64,000 nucleotides of DNA from Mycobacterium colombiense CECT 3035 (lineage in GTDB: Bacteria > Actinomycetota > Actinomycetes > Mycobacteriales > Mycobacteriaceae): positions 4,464,001-4,528,000 of the forward strand of contig NZ_CP020821.1 of the NCBI RefSeq assembly GCF_002105755.1. Reading direction: 5' to 3'. Shown here piece by piece: positions 24,277 through 32,727 of the stretch; the stretch's first letter is position 1, and each line of letters starts with the position of its first letter. Made by a program: the position numbers and the translations under genes. The notes beneath the pieces were generated by a model. That model was not told where the DNA came from and did no database searches. It was given only the letters and a program-made list of their open reading frames with translations.

Positions 24277-24858
24277 ATGATCAAGCCGCACAACACCAAC
24301 ACGGAATTCGAACTCGGCGGGATCAACCACGTCGCCCTGGTCTGCTCGGACATGGCGAAAACCGTGGACTTCTACAGCAACATCCTCGGCATGCCGCTGA
24401 TCAAATCGCTGGACCTACCCGGCGGTGCAGGCCAGCACTTCTTCTTCGACGCCGGCAACGGCGACTGCGTCGCCTTCTTCTGGTTCGCCGACGCCCCCGA
24501 CCGGGTGCCGGGCATCTCGTCGCCGGGCGCCATCCCGGGCATCGGCGACATCACCAGCGCCGTCAGCACCATGAACCATCTCGCCTTTCACGTACCGGCC
24601 GAGAAGTTCGACGCCTACCGCCAGCTCCTCAAGGACAAAGGGGTGCGGGTCGGGCCCGTGCTCAATCACGACGAAAGCCCCATGCAGGTGTCCGCGACCG
24701 TGCATCCCGGGGTCTACGTGCGCTCGTTCTATTTCCAGGATCCAGACGGCATCACCCTTGAATTCGCCTGCTGGGTGAAGGAATTCGAGAGCGGCGACGC
24801 CCGGGCGGTGCCCAGGACGGCGGCCGACCGGCGGCCCTCGGTGGGCGCCGCCCACTGA
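24277..24858 (+). CDS. Glyoxalase/bleomycin resistance/dioxygenase (VOC) family protein
   Basis: A 193-residue vicinal-oxygen-chelate enzyme (Rv0274-like). It has two beta-alpha-beta-beta-beta modules: GGINHVALVCSDMAKTVDFY with NILGMPLI, then MNHLAFHVPAEKFDAYRQLL with FYFQDPDGITLEFACW. The first His (INHVAL), the second His (NHLAFHV) and the Glu of ITLEF are the usual metal ligands, so metal-dependent lyase, dioxygenase or epimerase action is likely; substrate unknown. ATG at 24277 follows GAGGGGAG. It is divergent from the TetR gene and is followed 30 bases later by a membrane protein gene, probably one transcript. Confidence 0.83.
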   Translation: MIKPHNTNTEFELGGINHVALVCSDMAKTVDFYSNILGMPLIKSLDLPGGAGQHFFFDAGNGDCVAFFWFADAPDRVPGISSPGAIPGIGDITSAVSTMNHLAFHVPAEKFDAYRQLLKDKGVRVGPVLNHDESPMQVSATVHPGVYVRSFYFQDPDGITLEFACWVKEFESGDARAVPRTAADRRPSVGAAH

Positions 24859-24888
24859 TCCGACCGGATCGAGCCGGAGGATGTTTTC

Positions 24889-25437
24889 ATGACCGACGGC
24901 ATTCTGACCGACGCGCAGATCGCGGCGCTGACGCCCGAGCAGCGGCGGGATCTGATCACCCGGCTCGAGCAGCCGCTGGGCGACGTCATCGACCCGGAGT
25001 TCCTGGCGCGGGTGCGGCGGATCCGACTGAGCCTGATGGTCGGTGGCTCCATGGCCATGGTCCCGTGGCTGGGTTATCTGTCGGTGACGCTGCCGGAGAA
25101 CTACGTCGCGCACAACTGGCCCGTCACCTGGGTGGGTTTCGACGTGCTGCTGGTGGGGTTCATGCTGACGACGGCGGTGCTCGGGTACCTGCGCCGTCAG
25201 TTGCTGGTGCTCGCCGCGTTCACCACCGGGGTGCTGCTGATCTGCGACGCGTGGTTCGACCTGATGACCGCGGGGCCGAAGGACATCTGGCTGTCGGTGA
25301 TCACGGCCCTGCTGATCGAGATGCCGCTGGCCCTTTTCATGATCACCAGCGCGGTACGCATCATGCGGCTGACGATGATGCGGTTATGGCTGCTGGATCC
25401 CGGCATGCGGCTCTGGCACCTGCCGCTGTTTCCCTGA
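24889..25437 (+). CDS. Predicted four-helix membrane protein, function unknown
   Basis: 182 residues, not recognised. After a polar N-terminus (about 45 residues, DAQIAALTPEQRRDLITRLEQPLGDVIDPEFL) come four hydrophobic segments near residues 48-66, 80-100, 106-125 and 138-158. The ATG at 24889 is preceded by GGAGG nine bases upstream. It follows the VOC-family gene by 30 bases, so co-transcription is likely. No transporter or enzyme motif is seen. M. tuberculosis, as I recall, has no gene at this position, so it may belong to the accessory stretch that also holds the duplicated acyltransferases. Confidence 0.65.
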   Translation: MTDGILTDAQIAALTPEQRRDLITRLEQPLGDVIDPEFLARVRRIRLSLMVGGSMAMVPWLGYLSVTLPENYVAHNWPVTWVGFDVLLVGFMLTTAVLGYLRRQLLVLAAFTTGVLLICDAWFDLMTAGPKDIWLSVITALLIEMPLALFMITSAVRIMRLTMMRLWLLDPGMRLWHLPLFP

Positions 25438-25889
25438 TGCGCCGCGGATTTGGCCCGAGCCGCTGGGGTTCGGGCCCACGCCGGCCCCGCGGGCTGGCCG
25501 AACAATGGTATCCCGAGTTCTCGACGCGGACGGGCGAATCGTGAACAAACCGTCCATCATTCGATACTTTTTGGTACGCACGAGCCACTCGCCGGGCCGG
25601 CTACGCGACCGGTAAGCGAAACAGGCTACCGCCGCGGAGACGATCGCGCGGGAGAATGCGAGTCTTCGCAAAACCGCGAAATCGTCGCCTCCGTCAGCTA
25701 GCGTCCTGAGCAGCGACATAGGGGGTGTAAGCGACGCGGTAGTTCAGCCGAAACAGGCGGAAAGTACGTCGCGAAATTCGAGCGCGAGACCAACACGAGA
25801 TGCGCCAAAAGCCAAGCGCTAAATGCACTTTCACCACCCCCCAGACCGCACAACAGATGTCGGTATCTCACAGCACAAGGACTCGACGA
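25438..25889. other. Intergenic region upstream of the first acyltransferase cassette
   Basis: About 450 bases without a convincing gene. The last 190 bases contain a block (25698-25757) that is repeated ahead of the second cassette (28940-28999): both begin CTAGCGTC and share AGGGGG, GCGACGCGGT/GCAACGCGGC and a TCAGCC stretch. The block lies 192 bases before the start codon here and 196 in the second copy, so promoter and leader were duplicated together with the genes. Confidence 0.6.
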
Positions 25890-27365
25890 ATGGTCGCACT
25901 CGGAAGCATCAACGAATGGCAACCGCCACATGGCCCGGTTACCATGTGGATGGCCGCGCCCACGGCGCTGGAAGCGGCACGCGCCGCGCGGCGAAGTGAG
26001 CTGGCACCGAGTTATCAACAGAACCAACACCTCTGGGCCTCGTACCACGGCAAGAACCTGAACCGGCAGCTGCCCCGGCTGATGATCGTCGCGTGGGACA
26101 TTCCCGGCACCTGCGACATCGAGGCGATGACCGCGACGATCAACGCCCATGTGCGCCGCCAGGACACGTATCACTATTGGTTCGAATTCGACAACGGAAT
26201 GTTCGTGCGCCGCGAAATCGAGAATCCCGAAGACATCGATCTCGTCCCGGTGGCGCTCGGGGAGATGACCCCGGAGCAGGTGCGCAACCACGTCCTGACC
26301 GCGACTCCGGGGACCCTGGAATGGGGCTGCTTTACCTACGGAATCGTCCAGCACGCGGACTATTTCACGTTCTATGCCAGCGTCGACCATCTGCACATCG
26401 ACGGCCTGTCCGCCGCCCTGATCTTCCTCGACATCCACCTGATGTATCAGGAAGTGGCGCAGAGCGGGCACCGGGCCGCCACGCTGCCCGAAATGCGGAG
26501 CTATCGCGCCTACGTTGCGCGGCAGCGCGAGAAGGCCGCGGCCCTGGACCTGTCGTCGCCCGAGATCCAGGACTGGATCGCCTTCGCGCGTGACACCGAC
26601 GGCGACTGGCCGAGTTTCCCACTGCCGCTGGGCGATATCTGGGCGAGCACCAAGGGGGATCTGCTGACGGTCGAACTGATGGACGCCGCCGCGACCGAGG
26701 CCTTCGACGCCGCCTGCGTCGCGGCCGGCGCCCGGTTCATCGGGGGAGTCCTGGCGTGCGCCGGTTTCGCCGAGCACGAATTGACCGGCAAGGACACCTA
26801 TCACGGGTTCACGGCCAAGGACACCCGAAGCGCCGGCGTGGACACGATGACCGTGGGGTGGTTCGCCAGCCTGATCCCGATCACCGTGCCGACCGCCGGC
26901 GAGACGTTCGCACAGGCGGCCAGGGCCGCGCAGAAGTCGTTCGACGACGCCCAGCGCCTCGCCGACGTGCCCGTCGAGCGGGTCCTGGAATTGGCCACAC
27001 CGGACGAACTGGGCATCAAGCTGCCCACGCAGCTGCCGATGATGCTGTCCTTCCTCGACTTCCGCAAGATCCCGCTCAACGGGTTGTGGGCGGAGACCAG
27101 GTTCGGCACCTACGGTGACAGCCTTTCCCACGGTGGGATCAACATGTGGATCAACCGGCAGGCCGAGAACACCACGGTGACGATGTCTTTCCCGGACAAC
27201 GCCATCGCACGCGAGTCGGTGCTGCGCTACATCGCGACGCTCACCCAGGCGTTCGTGCGCGTCGCCATGCCCACCGCCGACGAGTCTGTCAGGGTTGCGC
27301 CCCAGGCGAATTCGGAAGATTCCTACTCGCTCGCGCCGGACGCGGACGATCACGAAGCGGCATAA
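25890..27365 (+). CDS. PapA-like condensation-domain acyltransferase, copy 1
   Basis: A 491-residue acyltransferase of the polyketide-associated (PapA) family, which transfers acyl chains onto sugars or alcohols of outer-membrane lipids. Evidence: the N-terminal INEWQPPHGPVTMW, PSYQQNQHLW and ARVRRQDTYH-like block shared with PapA1/PapA3, the catalytic HxxxDG motif in ASVDHLHIDGLSAAL near residue 170, and the structural FGTYGD stretch near 410. ATG at 25890 is chosen by agreement with the second copy; AAGGA lies 11 bases ahead. The next gene begins 2 bases after its stop. No polyketide synthase or MmpL gene is near, so the acyl donor and acceptor are unknown. Confidence 0.78.
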   Translation: MVALGSINEWQPPHGPVTMWMAAPTALEAARAARRSELAPSYQQNQHLWASYHGKNLNRQLPRLMIVAWDIPGTCDIEAMTATINAHVRRQDTYHYWFEFDNGMFVRREIENPEDIDLVPVALGEMTPEQVRNHVLTATPGTLEWGCFTYGIVQHADYFTFYASVDHLHIDGLSAALIFLDIHLMYQEVAQSGHRAATLPEMRSYRAYVARQREKAAALDLSSPEIQDWIAFARDTDGDWPSFPLPLGDIWASTKGDLLTVELMDAAATEAFDAACVAAGARFIGGVLACAGFAEHELTGKDTYHGFTAKDTRSAGVDTMTVGWFASLIPITVPTAGETFAQAARAAQKSFDDAQRLADVPVERVLELATPDELGIKLPTQLPMMLSFLDFRKIPLNGLWAETRFGTYGDSLSHGGINMWINRQAENTTVTMSFPDNAIARESVLRYIATLTQAFVRVAMPTADESVRVAPQANSEDSYSLAPDADDHEAA

Positions 27366-27367
27366 AG

Positions 27368-28717
27368 ATGAGCAACGTGCTGGACCTGGCCGACCAGACC
27401 CTCTTCCTCGGCGAGCGGGCGACGGGAGCCACCAGCCTGCTGCAGTGTGTGTGGGTGTATGACCACGCCATCGACATCGACGGAGTGCGCGAATTCCATC
27501 ACCACCTGGGGAAGGGCCGCTTGTCGCGCCGGATCGAGCGGTCTCCCTTGCCATTCGGCCGGCATCGCTGGGTAGCTCCGAACGACCGGTGCGCCCTCGA
27601 GATCGTCGGCGCGCCGCGGCGACGCGACGAGATCGATGCGTGGCTGGCCGAGCAGGCCACCAAGCGGCCGGACGCCGAGCACGGACCCGGCTGGCACCTG
27701 GCGCTGCTCCCGCTCAGCGGCGGCGGCGCGGCCGTCAGCCTGGTCACCACGCATTGCCTCACCGACGGCGTCGGGCTGTGCGAGGCGTTGGCCGACGCGG
27801 CGTGCGGGCGTGCCGACGCGCTTCGCTGGCCGGCAGCGGCGGCACGCGGGCGGTGGCGGGCGGTGCGTGAGGACGCACGCCAAACCGCGCACGACGCCGG
27901 CGATGTCGGTCGCGCCATCGGCGCGGCGGTCCGGATACTCCGGCAGGGCCGCGACGCCGTGCAAGCGGCATCGGCCGAGAAGCCGGCCGCGCCGGCCCCC
28001 GCGGGGGACGACCGCATCACCCTGCCGATGACGACGTTCTTCGTCGATGCTGACGAGTGGGACCGCCGCGCCGGCGCCCTCGGCGGAACCAGCAACGCGC
28101 TGCTCGCGGGACTGGCGGCCCGGCTCGCCCAGCGGGTGGGGCGCGTCGCCGCGGACGGCTCGGTCAACGTCGGTATGCCACTCAACGAGCGCATGCGGGG
28201 CGACACTCGCGCCAATGCGGTCACCAACGTCGATGTCACGCTCGGGCCCTCGGCGATCGACACCGACCTGCGGGAGATCCGGGCCGTGATCAAGAGGGCG
28301 TTGATCCGTCATCAGGACGTGCCGGACGAGCGCTGGGCGTTGCTGCCGCTGGTGCCGCTGATCCCCAAGCGGCTGTTCCGACGACTGATCAGCGTGGTCA
28401 CCGGCGGCGCCACCACCGTCGTATCGTCCAACCTCGGTGTCATCGACCCGGCGGTGAACCGCCCGGACGGCAGCGACGCCGACTATTTCGCGATGAAGTC
28501 GGTGTACCCGGGCGTGACCGGCGCGACGATGCACCGCACCAATGGAGCGCTGGCGTTGTTGTCGGGGCGGGTGCACGGCCGGGTATTCGTGTCGGTCCTC
28601 GGCTATCAGTTGGGTCGCCGAAACTCGAATGAAGATCTGCGGCGAGCCATCTCCGGCGTACTGGGCGATTTCTCGCTGAGCGCCACCACTGGCTGGCGCA
28701 CCTTCAGCCGGGTGTAA
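27368..28717 (+). CDS. HxxxDG acyltransferase, WS/DGAT-like, copy 1
   Basis: 449 residues, opening MSNVLDLADQTLFLGERATG. The catalytic HxxxDG motif is in TTHCLTDGVGLCEAL near residue 130. The C-terminal half has NVGMPLNERMRGDTRANAVTN and VVSSNLGVIDPAVNRPDG, resembling the DUF1298-type C-terminal domain of wax ester/diacylglycerol acyltransferases. Could equally be a stand-alone condensation protein of the PapA superfamily. It starts 2 bases after the PapA-like gene and is surely co-expressed with it. The paired HxxxDG enzymes may add two acyl groups to one acceptor, or form a heterodimer; this is inference. Confidence 0.65.
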   Translation: MSNVLDLADQTLFLGERATGATSLLQCVWVYDHAIDIDGVREFHHHLGKGRLSRRIERSPLPFGRHRWVAPNDRCALEIVGAPRRRDEIDAWLAEQATKRPDAEHGPGWHLALLPLSGGGAAVSLVTTHCLTDGVGLCEALADAACGRADALRWPAAAARGRWRAVREDARQTAHDAGDVGRAIGAAVRILRQGRDAVQAASAEKPAAPAPAGDDRITLPMTTFFVDADEWDRRAGALGGTSNALLAGLAARLAQRVGRVAADGSVNVGMPLNERMRGDTRANAVTNVDVTLGPSAIDTDLREIRAVIKRALIRHQDVPDERWALLPLVPLIPKRLFRRLISVVTGGATTVVSSNLGVIDPAVNRPDGSDADYFAMKSVYPGVTGATMHRTNGALALLSGRVHGRVFVSVLGYQLGRRNSNEDLRRAISGVLGDFSLSATTGWRTFSRV

Positions 28718-29135
28718 GTCCGAGGTGCTAGGGCACTGGAACGTGTTGCAGTGAGACGTCATCGGTTTGTCGGCGAGCTAAGTGGCGCCGAGGACCAGAT
28801 CCTCCGCAACTCTCGAATCCACGCGCTTCTCCAAGTCAGAAGTTTGGCTGCGACCGATCGGCAAACAAGTCACGGCGTGGCGGACCCAGCTGTACTGTGA
28901 CGATCATCACAAGTGGGCTACGTTTGTGACCTAATTCGACTAGCGTCAACTTCCGCGACACAGGGGGCGCATAGCAACGCGGCAACTCAGCCCAACATGC
29001 CGTGACATGCCGTCAAGGTTCCTGTTAAGGAATTGATGCTGCGCGAAGGGCCATCGGCCGGCGGCTGATGACTAATTCGCTGTTCCCTTGCTGCGCAACA
29101 AATGTCGGTATCAACGGGAGGGACGACTTAAGCAG
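28718..29135. other. Intergenic region between the two acyltransferase cassettes
   Basis: About 420 bases without a gene. It contains a perfect CRP-type site (28896-28911) and the duplicated upstream block (28940-28999). The promoter of the second cassette should lie here. Confidence 0.6.
28896..28911. promoter_or_regulatory. Perfect CRP/FNR-type site upstream of the second cassette
   Basis: TGTGA-CGATCA-TCACA matches the ten fixed positions of the cAMP receptor protein consensus TGTGA-N6-TCACA used by mycobacterial Crp (Rv3676). It is 240 bases before the start of the second PapA-like gene and about 30 bases before the conserved upstream block. No equivalent is seen ahead of the first copy. 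Confidence 0.55.
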
Positions 29136-30611
29136 ATGGTCGCACTCGGCAACATCAGCGAATGGCAACCACCGAGCGGTCCACTGACGATGTGGACGCC
29201 CGCGCCCGCGTCGCATGACGCGGCCCGCGCCGCGCGCCGCTCTGAGCTGGCTCCGAGTTACCAACAGAATCAACATCTTTGGGCCGCCAACATCGGTAAG
29301 GCGATGAGCAGGCAGCTACCCCGCCTGATGGTCGTGGCGTGGGACATCCCAGGTTCCTGCGACATTGCGGCGATGACGGCGACCATCAACGCGCACGTCC
29401 GTCGCCAGGACACCTACCACCATTGGTTTGAATTCGAGGACGGCCACATCGTGCGCCGCACGATCGACGATCCCGCCGTCATCGATCTGGTCCCGGTGCC
29501 GTTCGGGCGGATGAGCGCCGACGAGGTGCGCACCCACGTACTGACGACCACCCCGGAGACGCTCGAATGGGGTTGCTTCACATTCGGTGTCGTCGAGCAC
29601 GCGGACTATTTCACGTTCTATGCCAGTGTCGACCATCTGCACATCGACGGCTTGTCCGCCGGGCTGATCTTCGTCGACATCCACCTGACCTATCAGGAAC
29701 TGGCGCAGGGCGGACATCAGCATCCGCCCCAGCTCCCCGAGGTCAGGAGCTATTCCGGCTACTCCGCGCGGCAACGCGAGAAGGCCGCGATGTTGGATCT
29801 GTCCTCTCCCGAGATCAAGGACTGGATCGCATTCGCCCGCGACACCGACGGCAACTGGCCGAATTTCCCACTGCCGCTGGGCAATACCTGGGAGAGCAGC
29901 AAGGGCGACTTGATAACGATGGACTTGTTGGACGGCGCCGAGACCGAATCGTTCGACGCCGCCTGCCGGGCGGCCGGCGCCCGCTTCATCGGCGGCGTCC
30001 TGGCGTGCACGGCCCTGGCCGACCACGAATTGACCGGCAACGAGACCTATCACGGGTTCACGGCCAAGGACACCCGGATGCCGGGCGTCGACTCGATGAC
30101 CGTCGGCTGGTTCGCCAGCCTGATCCCGGTCACCGTGATGACCGGCGGCGCCTCGTTCCGCGAAGCGGCCCCCGCGGCCCAGAAGTCCTTCGATGCCGCG
30201 AAGGGGCTCGCCGACGTCCCGTTCGAGCGGCTGTTGGAGCTGGCGACACCGGACGACCTCGGGATCAAGCTACCGACGCAGCTGCCGATGATGCTGTCCT
30301 TCCTGGACTTTCGCAAAATTCCCCTCGCCGGACTGTGGGCCGAGACGAACTTCGGCACCTATGGGGACAACCTGTCGGCCGGTGGCATCAACATGTGGAT
30401 CAACCGGCACGCCGAGAAGACCACGGTGACAATCTCGTACCCGGACAACGAGATAGCGCGCGAGTCCGTGCACCGCTACATCGCGACCTTGACCGAAGTG
30501 TGTGCCGGCGTCGCCCACAGCACCGACGTCGACGCGGAAGGTGCTGCACCCCGGGAGGATTCGGGTACCCAGCAGGGCTTCGCCGACGAAGACGACACCG
30601 AGGCGGCCTAG
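29136..30611 (+). CDS. PapA-like condensation-domain acyltransferase, copy 2
   Basis: Second copy of the cassette's first gene, also 491 residues. It keeps the PapA-type N-terminus (ISEWQPPSGPLTMWTPAP, PSYQQNQHLW), the catalytic HxxxDG in ASVDHLHIDGLSAGL and the FGTYGDNLSAGGINMW block. Substitutions relative to copy 1 are spread along the whole protein, mostly in loops and at the C-terminus, as expected for separate drift under selection rather than decay. ATG at 29136 is set by alignment with copy 1; GGGAGG lies 15 bases ahead, somewhat far. A CRP-type site is upstream. Substrates unknown. Confidence 0.78.
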   Translation: MVALGNISEWQPPSGPLTMWTPAPASHDAARAARRSELAPSYQQNQHLWAANIGKAMSRQLPRLMVVAWDIPGSCDIAAMTATINAHVRRQDTYHHWFEFEDGHIVRRTIDDPAVIDLVPVPFGRMSADEVRTHVLTTTPETLEWGCFTFGVVEHADYFTFYASVDHLHIDGLSAGLIFVDIHLTYQELAQGGHQHPPQLPEVRSYSGYSARQREKAAMLDLSSPEIKDWIAFARDTDGNWPNFPLPLGNTWESSKGDLITMDLLDGAETESFDAACRAAGARFIGGVLACTALADHELTGNETYHGFTAKDTRMPGVDSMTVGWFASLIPVTVMTGGASFREAAPAAQKSFDAAKGLADVPFERLLELATPDDLGIKLPTQLPMMLSFLDFRKIPLAGLWAETNFGTYGDNLSAGGINMWINRHAEKTTVTISYPDNEIARESVHRYIATLTEVCAGVAHSTDVDAEGAAPREDSGTQQGFADEDDTEAA

Positions 30612-30613
30612 GC

Positions 30614-31966
30614 ATGAACAACGTGCTGGACCTGGCCGACCAGGCCCTCTTTCTAGGGGAGCGGGCGACGGGCACCACCAGCCTGGTGCAATGCATCTGG
30701 GTCTACGACAGACCCGTCGACATCGATGGCCTGAAAAGGTTTCATCACCACCTGGGCAGGGGGCGGTTGGCGCGCCGAATCGAGCGGTCCCCGTTGCCGT
30801 TCGGCCGGCACCGCTGGGTGTCGCCGGGCGAGCTGCCCCGCCTCGAGATCGTCGCGACGCCCCGCCCGCGCGAGGAATTCGACGACTGGTGCACCGAGCA
30901 GGCCAGTCGGCGGCCGGACGCCGAGCACGGACCCGGGTGGCACCTCGCGGTCCTCCCGTTCACCGACGGCGGGGCGGCGGTCAGCTTGGTCATCACCCAT
31001 TGCCTCAGTGACGGCGTCGGACTCTGCGAGGCGGTGGCCGATGCGGCATCCGGCCGCGACACGGCGGAGCGCTGGCCCGCCGCGGCGGCACGGCGGCGGT
31101 GGCGGGCGGTGCGCGAGGACGCACGCCAAACCGCCCGTGACACACCGGATATCGGTCGCGCAGTCGCCGCGGCGGCGCGCATGGCCCGCGCCGGTCACCC
31201 GGGTGGCGGAGCCGTCGCCCCGCCGGCCGCAAAGCGGCGCGCGCCGTCGGCCGGACCGGACCAGAGCATCACGCTTCCCGCGGCGACGTTGTTCATCGAC
31301 GCCGACGAATGGGACGCGCGCGCCCAGGCGCTCGGGGGAAGCAGCAACGCGCTGCTGGCGGGCATGGCGGTCCGGCTGGCCCAGCGAGTGGGGCGGGTCG
31401 CCGCGGACGGTTCGGTCAGCGTGGGGATGCCGGTCAACGAGCGCACCCCGGGCGACACCCGGGCGAACGCCGTCACGAATGTCGACATCACGATCGAGCC
31501 CGCGCACGCGATGGAACTGGGCGAGATCCGCGCCGCGATCAAGCGCGCACTGGTTCGCCATCAGGATGTCCCCGATGAGCGCTGGGCGTTGCTGCCGCTG
31601 ATTCCGTTGATACCCAAGCGGATCTTCCGCCGGCTGATCAGCGTGGCCACCGGCAGCGCAGGGGCCGTCGTGTCGTCCAACCTCGGCGCGCTCGACCCGG
31701 CGGCCAACCGCCCGGACGGCACCGACGCCGACTACTTCGCCATGAAGTCGCTCTACCCGGGCGTCACGCGTGCGACGATGCAGCGCACCAACGGGGTGCT
31801 GGCATTGCTGTCGGGACGGATACGCGGGCAAGTCTTCGTCTCGGTGCTCGCCTACGAGCCGGGCGGAGACAACTCGGACGCCGGCTTGAGACAACATATT
31901 TCGAACACGTTGTCCGACTTCTCGCTGACCGCCACGACGGGATGGCACGCGGTCAGCCGGGTGTGA
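30614..31966 (+). CDS. HxxxDG acyltransferase, WS/DGAT-like, copy 2
   Basis: Second copy of the cassette's second gene, 450 residues, beginning 2 bases after the PapA-like gene. It retains MNNVLDLADQALFLGERATG, the catalytic HxxxDG (ITHCLSDGVGLCEAV) and VVSSNLGALDPAANRPDG. The central linker (about 190-215, VAPPAAKRRAPSAGPDQS) is the most divergent part between copies. All catalytic features are intact, so both copies appear functional. It converges on the TetR gene with a 15-base gap, and that regulator may control the cassette. Confidence 0.65.
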   Translation: MNNVLDLADQALFLGERATGTTSLVQCIWVYDRPVDIDGLKRFHHHLGRGRLARRIERSPLPFGRHRWVSPGELPRLEIVATPRPREEFDDWCTEQASRRPDAEHGPGWHLAVLPFTDGGAAVSLVITHCLSDGVGLCEAVADAASGRDTAERWPAAAARRRWRAVREDARQTARDTPDIGRAVAAAARMARAGHPGGGAVAPPAAKRRAPSAGPDQSITLPAATLFIDADEWDARAQALGGSSNALLAGMAVRLAQRVGRVAADGSVSVGMPVNERTPGDTRANAVTNVDITIEPAHAMELGEIRAAIKRALVRHQDVPDERWALLPLIPLIPKRIFRRLISVATGSAGAVVSSNLGALDPAANRPDGTDADYFAMKSLYPGVTRATMQRTNGVLALLSGRIRGQVFVSVLAYEPGGDNSDAGLRQHISNTLSDFSLTATTGWHAVSRV

Positions 31967-31981
31967 GGCCGTGCTCGGACG

Positions 31982-32635
31982 CTACGCGCCGGCTCGTGTT
32001 TCGGTGAGGCGGTACAGGTTTGGCTCGGCGAGCTCGTCGAGCAGCGCCGCCAGCTGATCGACGAGCTGGTCCGGTTCGAGTTGGACGTCACCGGCCAGCC
32101 AGGCGCTGATGGTCTGACCGACGCCGCCGACCACGAAATGCGCGGCGGCCTTGATGCGCTCGTTCGCCGGGACCTGTAACGCGTGGCCGACGTGCTGGCC
32201 GGACAGCATGGCGAACAGCGCGCTGGACTCGGCGCGTTTGCGCACGATCACCGGATCGGCCAGCTGGGTGCTGAACAACAGGCGCCCCACGCGGGGGTTC
32301 TCGGTGATGGTCCGGACGATGTTCGCCATGCCCGCGCGGGTTTGCTCACCGGCCGGCACCGCGGCCACCGCCGCCTGCGTGGTGGCGGCCAGTTCGGCGA
32401 CCACCCAGTCGAATACGCACGCGACGAATTCGTCCTTGTCGGCGAAGCTCTCGTAGAAGTACCGGGCGGCCAGGCCGGCGGCGCGACATACGCCACGGAC
32501 GGTGACCGCCGAGATGTTCTGCTGCTCCGCCCCGAGCAGGTCCAGGCCCGCGGCGAGCAGCCGGCTACGGCGGGTGGCCAGGCGATCGGCGGCCTCGACC
32601 CCGCGGTACGGCCGCGCGCTGGGCGTCTCGCTCAT
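31982..32635 (-). CDS. TetR family transcriptional regulator (Rv0275c-like)
   Basis: A 217-residue repressor. HTH: RRSRLLAAGLDLLGAEQQ, ISAVTVRGVCRAAGLAARYFYESFADKDEF (about residues 22-72); the remainder is an all-helical effector-binding domain (AHFVVGGVGQTISAWLAG). ATG at 32635 (MSETPSARPYRG) is preferred to an upstream in-frame codon at 32671 that overlaps the divergent promoter. It diverges from the MpaB-like gene across 92 bases and converges on the acyltransferase cassette. Likely targets are its own promoter and the divergent gene. Effector unknown. Confidence 0.83.
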   Translation of the reverse strand: MSETPSARPYRGVEAADRLATRRSRLLAAGLDLLGAEQQNISAVTVRGVCRAAGLAARYFYESFADKDEFVACVFDWVVAELAATTQAAVAAVPAGEQTRAGMANIVRTITENPRVGRLLFSTQLADPVIVRKRAESSALFAMLSGQHVGHALQVPANERIKAAAHFVVGGVGQTISAWLAGDVQLEPDQLVDQLAALLDELAEPNLYRLTETRAGA

Positions 32636-32645
32636 GGCAACCATC

Positions 32646-32674
32646 TTGACACTTGCGCCCGGCCACGACAATAT
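32646..32674 (+). promoter_or_regulatory. Sigma-A-like promoter of the MpaB-family gene
   Basis: TTGACA (32646-32651) and CAATAT (32669-32674) are separated by exactly 17 bases. The -35 element is a perfect consensus and the -10 differs from TATAAT at three positions. Predicted transcription starts near 32681, about 47 bases ahead of the ATG at 32728. It overlaps the leader of the divergent TetR gene, so repression by that protein is plausible. Confidence 0.55.
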
Positions 32675-32727
32675 CGGGAAACAAGCGTTCGCACATTAGC
32701 GGACATGCGCTGCGGAGGGACCTGACG

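Larger units (their letters stand above)
25698..31966 (+). repeat. Tandem duplication of a two-gene acyltransferase cassette with its promoter region
   Basis: Copy one (25698-28717) and copy two (28940-31966) each contain an upstream block, a PapA-like gene of exactly 491 residues and a second HxxxDG acyltransferase of 449/450 residues separated by 2 bases. The order, spacing, lengths and most motifs are the same, while many residues and the intergenic parts differ, so the event is not recent. The inserted stretch separates genes that correspond to the neighbours Rv0274 and Rv0275c in M. tuberculosis. Confidence 0.85.
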
